Assembly: GCA_938083135.1 (NCBI GenBank)
Contig: CALLKY010000084.1
Span: 1-47,077, forward strand
Reading direction: 5' to 3'
DNA from: an uncultured Alphaproteobacteria bacterium
GTDB taxonomy: Bacteria; Pseudomonadota; Alphaproteobacteria; Bin95
DNA: 47,077 nt
Both the position numbers and the translations under genes were made by a program. This document shows, piece after piece, positions 40,880 to 47,077 of the stretch; position 1 is the first letter of the stretch; each line of letters starts with the position of its first letter. The notes beneath the pieces are model-generated. The model saw nothing but the letters and a program-made list of their open reading frames with translations. It was not told the origin of the DNA and searched no databases.

Positions 40880-43720
40880 TCATTCTGCAGGTTCCGCAAT
40901 GCGCCGGGTTTCAGAGGACATCACAGCGTAGCTTCGTTGCCATGCTGATTCCTGGTTGGTTTTGCGCACTTCAACCGCCGTCACCTTGTATTCCGGGCAA
41001 TTGGTTGCCCAATCGGAATTGTCGGTGGTGACAACATTGGCTTGGCCTGCTGCATGGTGGAATGTCGTGTAGACGACGCCCGGCTGCATACGGTCTGACA
41101 ATCTTGCCGTCAGCGTGGTCTCACCCGCCCGGCTGGCGAGGCTGACCAAATCACCATCCCTTAGCCCGCGCTGTTCAGCGTCATGGGGATGCACTTCCAG
41201 CACGTCTTCATCATGCCAGGTGACATTGGCCGTGCGTGCCGTCTGCACGCCAACATTATATTGGCTGAGGATACGGCCCGTTGTGAGCAATAACGGGAAT
41301 TTGCGGGTAGAGCGCTCGCTGGTCGCGAAGAATTCCGTGATCATGAACAGGCCCTTGCCGCGCACGAACCCGTCCTCATGCATGATCGGCGTGCCTTGGG
41401 GCTGGGCATCATTGCAAGGCCACTGGACACTGCCCTCTGTTTCCAGCGTCTCATAGGTTACGCCAGCGAATGTGGGCGTCGTCATGGAGATTTCGGCCAT
41501 GATCTCAGACGGATGGCTATAATTCATTGGGTAGCCCAGCGCTTGCGCCAGGCCTTGCGTGATCTCCCAATCGGCCAATCCACCAACTGGTGGCACGGCT
41601 TTCCGGACCCGGTTGATCCGGCGCTCAGCATTGGTGAACGTGCCGTCTTTCTCCAGGAAGGTAGAGCCCGGCAGGAAGACATGGGCGAAATGAGCGGTCT
41701 CATTCAAAAACAGGTCCTGGACGATCAGGCAGTCCATCGCTTTCAGCCCGGCGACCACGTGGGATGTGTTCGGGTCTGACTGCGCGATATCTTCGCCCTG
41801 GATGTAGAGCGATTTGAACTTTCCGGAGACAGCACCGTCCAGCATGTTTGGGATACGCAAACCCGGCTCATTCCCAAGCTCAACACCCCACAAGTCTTCG
41901 TAGAGCTTGCGGGCAGCGTCGTCTGAAACATGACGGTAGCCTGGGAATTCGTGGGGGAATGAGCCCATGTCGCAGGCGCCCTGCACATTATTCTGGCCAC
42001 GCAGTGGGTTTACGCCAACACCCCGGCGGCCCAAATTCCCGGTCGCCATGGCCAGATTTGCCATGCCCATAACCATGGTTGAGCCTTGGCTGTGTTCGGT
42101 GACGCCAAGGCCATAATAGATCGCCCCATTGCCACCGGTCGCATAGAGGCGGGCGGCAGCGCGGACATCAGCCGCAGGAACCCCAGTATGGGCCCCGGCG
42201 GCTTCGGGGCTGTTGGCATTCTCGGCGACAAAGTCTGCCCAATGGGCGAAGGAGTCTGTGTCGCAGCGGTCTTTGATAAATGCTTCGTTCACAAGGCCTT
42301 CGGTGACAATCACATGGGCGATGGCATTGATCAGCGCCACGTTGGAGCCGGGACGGAGCGGCAGGTGATATGCGGCTTCTACATGGGCGGACCGCACGAT
42401 ATCTGTTTTCCGCGGGTCAGCAACGATCAGTTTGGCACCCTCCCGCAACCGCCGCTTCATGCGAGATGCAAATACGGGATGTGCGTCTGTCGGGTTGGCA
42501 CCGATCACCAGAATAACGTCTGCATCCGCGACGGATTTGAAATCCTGTGTGCCGGCGGATGTGCCGAATGCGGTTTTCAGGCCATAACCCGTTGGTGCAT
42601 GGCATACGCGGGCGCAGGTGTCGACATTATTGGTGCCGAATACAGCGCGGGTCAGCTTCTGGACCAGATAGGTTTCTTCATTGGTGCAGCGGGATGATGT
42701 GACGGACCCGACGGCGTCCTGACCATATTCCGCCTGGATTGCCTTAATGCGGCCCGCAGTGAACTCGAAGGCTTCCTCCCAGGAGACTTCGCGCCAAGGA
42801 TCGGTGATTTTCTCCCGGATCATGGGGGACTTGATGCGGTCTGGATGGTTGATATAGCCCCACGCAAACCGGCCTTTGACGCAGGAATGGCCTTCATTCG
42901 CACCGCCTGCTTTCAGTGGTGTCATGCGCAGCACCTGGTCGCCCTTAAGTTCCGCCTTGAAGGAACAACCAACGCCGCAATAGGCGCAGGTCGTGACGAC
43001 GCTGCGGTCTGGCAGGCCTTCCGCTTCAACGGGTTTTTCGATCAGCGTTGCGGTGGGGCAGGCATCCACACACGCACCGCAGGACACGCATTCGGAACCA
43101 AGGAAATCCATATCTGGCCCGCCAGCGGAAATTGTGCTGTCGAACCCGCGCCCCAGCGTTGTTAACGCGAACGTCCCCTGGACTTCGGCACAGGCGCGAA
43201 CGCAGCGATTGCAGACGATGCATTTGGCTGGGTCAAAGCTGAAATAGGGGTTGGACTGGTCCTTCTCCGCGACCAGATGGTTGGCACCCTCATAGCCATA
43301 GCGCACGTCGCGGAGGCCGGTTGCGGCGGCCATGTCCTGCAATTCGCAGTCATTATTGGCCGCACATGTCAGGCAATCCAGCGGATGGTCGGAGATATAA
43401 AGTTCCATCACGCCCCGGCGGAGGCGGCGGAGGCGATCTGTATCCGTGGAGACGCTCATGCCGGGTTCAATCGGCGTCGTGCAGGAGGACGGTGTGCCTT
43501 TCCGGCCATCGATTTCCACCAGGCAAAGCCGGCATGAGCCCCAGGCGTCGAGCCTGTCTGTTGCGCAGAGCTTGGGAATTTCTGTTCCGGCCAACATCGC
43601 GGCATGCATGATGGATGCGCCTTTGGGCGCGGTCACATCTTGGCCGTCAATGACGAGCGTGACGGTTTCCTCATTCAAGGGAGCGGGCGTGCCGTAGTCG
43701 ATTTCTTTCAAGATGCTCAT
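40880..43720 (-). CDS. fdsA: NAD-dependent formate dehydrogenase alpha subunit FdsA (Mo/W-bis-MGD)
   Basis: 946 aa, full length. The N-terminal 2Fe-2S domain has Cys52, Cys63, Cys66 and Cys80; a His/Cys cluster is at HPLDCLTCAANNDC (112-125); two ferredoxin 4Fe-4S motifs are at CIVCNRCVRAC (167-177) and CVSCGACVDAC (211-221); the 4Fe-4S of the catalytic domain begins CAYCGVGC at 245. The Mo/W ligand is Cys373 (RVCHAPT), so this is a cysteine and not a selenocysteine enzyme. C-terminal molybdopterin-binding domain has TTGRILSQYN. It oxidises formate to CO2 and sends electrons to FdsB and FdsG. The start overlaps the fdsB stop by 4 bp. Confidence 0.97.
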   Translation of the reverse strand: MSILKEIDYGTPAPLNEETVTLVIDGQDVTAPKGASIMHAAMLAGTEIPKLCATDRLDAWGSCRLCLVEIDGRKGTPSSCTTPIEPGMSVSTDTDRLRRLRRGVMELYISDHPLDCLTCAANNDCELQDMAAATGLRDVRYGYEGANHLVAEKDQSNPYFSFDPAKCIVCNRCVRACAEVQGTFALTTLGRGFDSTISAGGPDMDFLGSECVSCGACVDACPTATLIEKPVEAEGLPDRSVVTTCAYCGVGCSFKAELKGDQVLRMTPLKAGGANEGHSCVKGRFAWGYINHPDRIKSPMIREKITDPWREVSWEEAFEFTAGRIKAIQAEYGQDAVGSVTSSRCTNEETYLVQKLTRAVFGTNNVDTCARVCHAPTGYGLKTAFGTSAGTQDFKSVADADVILVIGANPTDAHPVFASRMKRRLREGAKLIVADPRKTDIVRSAHVEAAYHLPLRPGSNVALINAIAHVIVTEGLVNEAFIKDRCDTDSFAHWADFVAENANSPEAAGAHTGVPAADVRAAARLYATGGNGAIYYGLGVTEHSQGSTMVMGMANLAMATGNLGRRGVGVNPLRGQNNVQGACDMGSFPHEFPGYRHVSDDAARKLYEDLWGVELGNEPGLRIPNMLDGAVSGKFKSLYIQGEDIAQSDPNTSHVVAGLKAMDCLIVQDLFLNETAHFAHVFLPGSTFLEKDGTFTNAERRINRVRKAVPPVGGLADWEITQGLAQALGYPMNYSHPSEIMAEISMTTPTFAGVTYETLETEGSVQWPCNDAQPQGTPIMHEDGFVRGKGLFMITEFFATSERSTRKFPLLLTTGRILSQYNVGVQTARTANVTWHDEDVLEVHPHDAEQRGLRDGDLVSLASRAGETTLTARLSDRMQPGVVYTTFHHAAGQANVVTTDNSDWATNCPEYKVTAVEVRKTNQESAWQRSYAVMSSETRRIAEPAE

Positions 43721-45195
43721 TGTCTGGCCCCTTTATCGAAATCTTGCCTGAACCACTTTAGCGCACTTTCCACCGGTGTTGGCGTCAATCCGCCAAGCGC
43801 ACAAAGTGAGCCATCGCGCATGACCTCCAAAAGATCGTCGAGAACAGTGAAGTTGGCGTCAACATTGTCGCCCGCCGTGATCTTGTCGACCACTTCAACG
43901 CCGCGCTGGGCGCCGATACGGCAGGGCGTGCACTTACCGCAGCTTTCATGGGCGCAGAATGCGAACGCAAACCGCGCCTGCGTTGCCAGATCAACCGTGT
44001 CATCGAACACCACAACGCCGCCATGGCCCAGCATGCCGCCCGCTGCCGCAAAGGCTTCATAATCCATCGGCGTATCGAGCAGGCTTTCCGGGAAATAGGC
44101 GCCCAGAGGTCCGCCAACCTGTACAGCACGGACCGGTCTGCCAGACCGCGTGCCACCGCCGAAACCTTCAATCAATTGCCGTAATGTGATGCCGAACGGC
44201 GCTTCAACCAGCCCGCCCTGCTTGATATTCCCCGCGAGCTGAAAAGGCATCGTCCCACGTGACCGACCGGTTCCGAACGCATGGTGCGCCGCTGCACCCT
44301 CCGCCAGGATGATCGGCGCGGCAGCCAGCGTCAGTACATTATTGACGACCGTCGGTTGCCCAAATGCGCCTGCATGGGCCGGCAACGGCGGCTTTGCCCG
44401 GGAGAGGCCGCGTTTGCCTTCCAGGCTTTCCAACAGTGCCGTTTCCTCGCCGCAAATATAAGCGCCAGCACCCATGCGGAGTTCGATGGAGAAGCGGAAC
44501 CCGCTATCAAGTTCATTGTCCAGGAACGGCGCATTGGCGATGGCGTTGGTAAGCGTTTCCGCTGCATCCGGATATTCGCTGCGGAGATAGATAAAGCCTT
44601 TGCTGGCACCGACAGCATAGCCCGCAATCGCCATGCCCTCGAGCAACAGATACGGATCGCCTTCCATCAGCATGCGGTCCGCGAAGGTGCCGCTATCGCC
44701 CTCATCCGCATTACAGACGATGTATTTCTGCTGTTCTGGCGTATCCGCGACGGTGCGCCACTTAATGCCGGTCGGGAACCCTGCGCCGCCACGTCCGCGC
44801 AGGCCCGAATCGGCAATCGCCTGGATGACTGCATCCGGCGGCAACGCGAGTGCTGCGTTCAGGCCAGCCTCGCCGCCAGATGCGCGATAGGCGTCAATAT
44901 CCGTCGGATCCATAGCGCCGACGCGCTTGAACAGCATCCGGGTTTGCTGGGCGAATTCTGGAATATCAGCGAGCGGGCCGATGCGCTTCCGGCCGTCAGC
45001 CAGAACGCCAGCTGCGTCCTCCGGCGTGAGCGGGCCGTAGACCACACCGTCGATCTCCGCCATCGGCTCCAGCCAATAGAGGCCGCGCGATCCGGTGCGA
45101 ATTACGTCTGCGCCAACGGCCTCAAAAGCCGCGGCCACAGCATCCGCGCCAACGGATTTGGCACCGCTGTCCTTGGCGATCAGAACGGTCGTCAT
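43717..45195 (-). CDS. fdsB: Formate dehydrogenase beta subunit FdsB (FMN, NADH-binding)
   Basis: 492 aa from ATG at 45195, which overlaps the fdsG stop by 4 bp; the longer frame upstream is the fdsG region in another frame. A thioredoxin-like N-terminal part (residues 1-110) is followed by the NuoF-like core: GLRGRGGAGFPTGIKW near residue 133 (FMN/NAD), GAGAYICGEETALLESLEGKRG near residue 243 (in two parts) and the 4Fe-4S motif HESCGKCTPCRIG near residue 415. It passes electrons from FdsA to NAD+. Confidence 0.96.
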   Translation of the reverse strand: MTTVLIAKDSGAKSVGADAVAAAFEAVGADVIRTGSRGLYWLEPMAEIDGVVYGPLTPEDAAGVLADGRKRIGPLADIPEFAQQTRMLFKRVGAMDPTDIDAYRASGGEAGLNAALALPPDAVIQAIADSGLRGRGGAGFPTGIKWRTVADTPEQQKYIVCNADEGDSGTFADRMLMEGDPYLLLEGMAIAGYAVGASKGFIYLRSEYPDAAETLTNAIANAPFLDNELDSGFRFSIELRMGAGAYICGEETALLESLEGKRGLSRAKPPLPAHAGAFGQPTVVNNVLTLAAAPIILAEGAAAHHAFGTGRSRGTMPFQLAGNIKQGGLVEAPFGITLRQLIEGFGGGTRSGRPVRAVQVGGPLGAYFPESLLDTPMDYEAFAAAGGMLGHGGVVVFDDTVDLATQARFAFAFCAHESCGKCTPCRIGAQRGVEVVDKITAGDNVDANFTVLDDLLEVMRDGSLCALGGLTPTPVESALKWFRQDFDKGARQ

Positions 45196-45653
45196 GGCTT
45201 CACCAATGCAGTGAGGGTTTTGGCGTCGACCCGCCCAATCAACCGCCCATCGACCATGGCGGCAGGGGCGAGCGCGCAATTGCCGAAGCAATAGGCGTCT
45301 TCCAACGTGACGGCACCATCCCCGCGCGTTTCGCCAAATGCACACCCAAGTGCGGCTTCGACCTCTTTAACGACGCCAGCAACGCCCGCGGCCTGGCATG
45401 CTTCCGCCCGGCAAAGCTGGACAATTGTGCTGCCCGGCGGCGCACTCCGAAAATCGGAATAGAACCCGGTCACGCCGGCTACATCGGCCTGTGAAACATT
45501 CAACACCTCAGCGAGAATGGCCTGAGCTTCTTTGGGCACATAGCCAAAGCGTTGATTGATCCGCACCAGCGCTTCCATCAACGGTCCATCCAGCCCAAGG
45601 CAGTCGCGGGCAATAGCGTGGATGATGTCAGAGTTATCAGCGCTTTCATTCAT
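45192..45653 (-). CDS. fdsG: Formate dehydrogenase gamma subunit FdsG (NuoE-like 2Fe-2S)
   Basis: 153 aa from ATG at 45653. It is the NuoE-like thioredoxin-fold subunit with the four 2Fe-2S Cys in CRAEAC near residue 80 and CFGNC near residue 122. INQRFGYVPKEAQAILAEVLNVS is typical of the helical N-terminal half. It is the first gene of the leftward fdsG-fdsB-fdsA-fdhD-fdsD operon, all joined by 4-bp or small overlaps. No fdsR-type regulator gene is next to it; the 111 bp to the divergent MaoC gene must hold the promoter. Confidence 0.95.
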   Translation of the reverse strand: MNESADNSDIIHAIARDCLGLDGPLMEALVRINQRFGYVPKEAQAILAEVLNVSQADVAGVTGFYSDFRSAPPGSTIVQLCRAEACQAAGVAGVVKEVEAALGCAFGETRGDGAVTLEDAYCFGNCALAPAAMVDGRLIGRVDAKTLTALVKP

Positions 45654-45764
45654 CGTGCTTTGTTATGCGGAATCCGGGGAGACGGCAACTGATTGCTGTG
45701 GGCTGGACAGTACGCCTGCACATCGGCAGGCTTTTCATCAGCGTACGAGATGGAGGGCTGAATA

Positions 45765-46220
45765 ATGCCAAGCATGGTTTCCGATGAAGCGCGATCTTGG
45801 ATTGGACGGTCCCAGCCGCCTATTCATATGGAGGTGACGCGGCGGGATATTCAGAAATATGCGGTCGCGACCGAACAGCGGCAGCAAAAGTTTCTGAACG
45901 GGGATGAGGCACCGCCGATGTTCCTGTTCGGCTTGCTCCGCCCGATCGTGCCGCTGGAGGGCCTTGGGCCAGACGGCATTGCCAGGGATGGGTTCCTGCC
46001 GGATTTCCCACTGAAACGCATCATGGCCGGCGGCACGGAGATGACGTATCACCGCCCGCTCCGCCCTGGCGATAAGCTGATCGCCACCAAAACACTGGCA
46101 GATATTCAGGAAAAACAAGGCGGCACTGGCCCCCTGATTTTCGTTTCCTACGACCTGACCGTCGAGACAGAGGACGGCGAAGTCGTTGTTGAAGAACGCA
46201 GCACGAGGATCATCCGATGA
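45765..46220 (+). CDS. MaoC-like hydratase, N-terminal-type subunit (FAS1-like dehydratase domain)
   Basis: 151 aa from ATG at 45765. It fits the MaoC_dehydrat_N type hotdog fold: an N-terminal helix with WIGRSQPPIHMEVTRRDIQKYAVAT, APPMFLFGLLRP, MAGGTEMTYHRPLRPGDKLIA and a C-terminal strand pair with VSYDLTVETEDGEVVVEE. On its own this half usually lacks the catalytic Asp/His and pairs with the downstream subunit. The pair resembles mesaconyl- or methylfumaryl-CoA hydratases and related enoyl-CoA hydratases; the substrate is unknown. The stop overlaps the next gene by 4 bp. Confidence 0.85.
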   Translation: MPSMVSDEARSWIGRSQPPIHMEVTRRDIQKYAVATEQRQQKFLNGDEAPPMFLFGLLRPIVPLEGLGPDGIARDGFLPDFPLKRIMAGGTEMTYHRPLRPGDKLIATKTLADIQEKQGGTGPLIFVSYDLTVETEDGEVVVEERSTRIIR

Positions 46221-46633
46221 GCGCCCGTTTTGACGCAATCACCGTCGGCGACGCCCTGCCGGAGCGCGCCTTTACCGCCAGCAATGTCTCACTGTTTTTG
46301 TACAACGCCGCGATCTGGAATGCCCACCGCATCCACTATGACGCACCCTACACGACAGACGTGGAGAAACACCCGGCAGTCGTAATCGACGGTCCGCTGC
46401 AAGGTGATTGGATGAGCCAGTGCGTGCTGGATTGGATAGGTGAGGACGGTGCGCTGGTAAAGTTCCAATACGCCAACCGCCGCGCATCATACCTTGGTGA
46501 AACCCTGAAAACCGTAGGGCGCGTTACGGCCAAGGATGACGCGGCCAAAACCGTCACCATGGAACTGGGTGTCCAGAATGAGGCCGGGGATGTCATTGCG
46601 CCAGGGAGTGCAGTCGTGCGGTTTGGAGGTTAG
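46217..46633 (+). CDS. MaoC-like hydratase, catalytic C-terminal-type subunit
   Basis: 138 aa. Hotdog-fold protein with SLFLYNAAIWNAHRIHYDAPYTTD near residue 27 (in two parts); the NAHRIHYD segment corresponds to the catalytic loop of the hydratase-2 family. IDGPLQGDWMSQCVLDW is the central helix and VQNEAGDVIAPGSAVVRF the C-terminal strand. With the preceding subunit it would hydrate an enoyl-CoA. The gene ends in a single TAG at 46631-46633, after which the same frame stays open to the window edge (see the next entry). Confidence 0.87.
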   Translation: MSARFDAITVGDALPERAFTASNVSLFLYNAAIWNAHRIHYDAPYTTDVEKHPAVVIDGPLQGDWMSQCVLDWIGEDGALVKFQYANRRASYLGETLKTVGRVTAKDDAAKTVTMELGVQNEAGDVIAPGSAVVRFGG

Positions 46634-46693
46634 GTAAATTTATCCTCGAGTGTTCTTGTCCGGAAGGCTGAGGCGGCAGCGGCGAAGCGCTCT

Positions 46694-47077
46694 GTGGCTG
46701 TAACGGAGAGTAAGGCAGACCAGCTAACCTATGCGGATGAAATAGACCCAGCCGATATCGCTGCCCGCATTTGGGGCGCTAAGCCCGCAGACCGTGCCGA
46801 CGCAGAGGCAGATGCTGCCCGCCATTTACCACGACACCATGAGGATCGCCGCGCAATCCGTCGTGCGACAGAGCAGGCAGCACTCGCCGCAGAGTTCGAT
46901 TATCCGCCGCACGCCCCAACCATCGCCGCTGGTGCTAATGCTGCTCAGGCTGCCGCCGCAGAAATCCAAACTGAAGGCGCTGCTTTTCGGGATGGCGCGA
47001 ACGGCGCATATCGCATGGGTCTAGCCGAATCCGGGAAAACGACATTCTATGACGCCGAGGGTGCAGAAGCCCTGGCT
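46694..47077 (+). CDS. Unidentified Ala-rich protein, 3' end outside window
   Basis: The reading frame is open from directly after the MaoC stop (46634) to the last base of the window, in the same frame as the MaoC gene. No ATG occurs until residue 113; the first start-type codon is GTG at 46694, with no clear ribosome site before it. Translated from there it gives at least 128 residues, rich in Ala, Glu and Arg, with blocks such as IDPADIAARIWGAKPADRAD and RRAIRRATEQAALAAEF, which look like real coding sequence. I do not recognise a family. A GLAESGKT run near the end fits the loose P-loop pattern but lacks the usual preceding strand. Confidence 0.4.
   Translation, partial: MAVTESKADQLTYADEIDPADIAARIWGAKPADRADAEADAARHLPRHHEDRRAIRRATEQAALAAEFDYPPHAPTIAAGANAAQAAAAEIQTEGAAFRDGANGAYRMGLAESGKTTFYDAEGAEALA

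Noticed and set aside
47010-47040. GLAESGKT as a nucleotide-binding P-loop in the last reading frame
   Set aside because: The pattern fits only loosely; it is not preceded by a hydrophobic strand, and no other ATPase motif is visible before the window ends.

Overview
The window is a stretch of alphaproteobacterial chromosome that very probably contains the replication origin. The evidence is gene order and sites seen directly. A leftward block mnmE-mnmG-rsmG-parA-parB, then rho, hemJ and hemE, is followed by a gene-free stretch of about 470 bp, and then a rightward block of a PPSR-type kinase/phosphorylase, maf, aroE, coaE and dnaQ. This is the arrangement known around the Caulobacter crescentus origin. 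Two perfect 16-bp parS palindromes lie inside mnmG. The smr, mltA, tim44-like, fxsA and secB genes also fit an alphaproteobacterium. The genus cannot be named from the sequence; nothing points to a plasmid, phage or obligate symbiont.

Layout. 1-913: the 3' end of a probable AlbA_2-type ATP-binding protein and a small CxxC protein, next to tRNA-Thr(GGT) (1118-1192, minus); this may be the edge of an accessory region. 1291-4462: an ELM1-family protein, a glyoxalase-like protein and an enolase-superfamily enzyme. 4467-7517: zinc uptake locus, znuA divergent from zur-znuC-znuB, with one palindromic operator between them. 7528-11787: an MsbA-like ABC exporter followed by a sugar amidotransferase with HisH-like and HisF-like partners, which looks like a surface-glycan amidination module rather than histidine synthesis. 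11807-15762: LLM oxidoreductase, secreted SnoaL-like protein with a divergent LysR regulator, acyl-CoA dehydrogenase. 15785-21776: chromosome segregation and tRNA/rRNA modification genes with parS. 21869-24908: Ogt-type methyltransferase, Sel1-like protein, dienelactone hydrolase, TauD-like dioxygenase. 24915-27868: rho, hemJ, hemE. 27869-28337: origin. 28338-31946: PPSR, maf, aroE, coaE, dnaQ. 31960-39794: ChrR-type anti-sigma factor, RsmB-type methyltransferase, Smr protein, unknown membrane protein, GST, MltA, Tim44-like, FxsA, histidine phosphatase, SecB, small membrane protein. 39839-45653: NAD-dependent, Mo/W-type formate dehydrogenase operon fdsG-fdsB-fdsA-fdhD-fdsD. 45765-47077: two MaoC-fold hydratase subunits and an unidentified reading frame cut by the window edge.

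How the genes work together. ParA, ParB and parS, 8-9.4 kb from the origin, form the chromosome partition system. Zur senses zinc and probably shuts off both arms of the Znu locus through the shared operator. HisH2 and HisF2 are expected to pass ammonia to the amidotransferase, and the neighbouring exporter could move a lipid-linked or polymeric product. FdsGBA oxidises formate to CO2 with NAD+, with FdhD and FdsD as maturation or accessory factors.

Most of the window is core, origin-proximal housekeeping sequence. No clearly undescribed system was found. The points most worth a second look are the origin, the parS sites built into mnmG, the isolated amidination module, the ChrR protein without an adjacent sigma factor, and the reading frame after the stop codon of the last MaoC gene.
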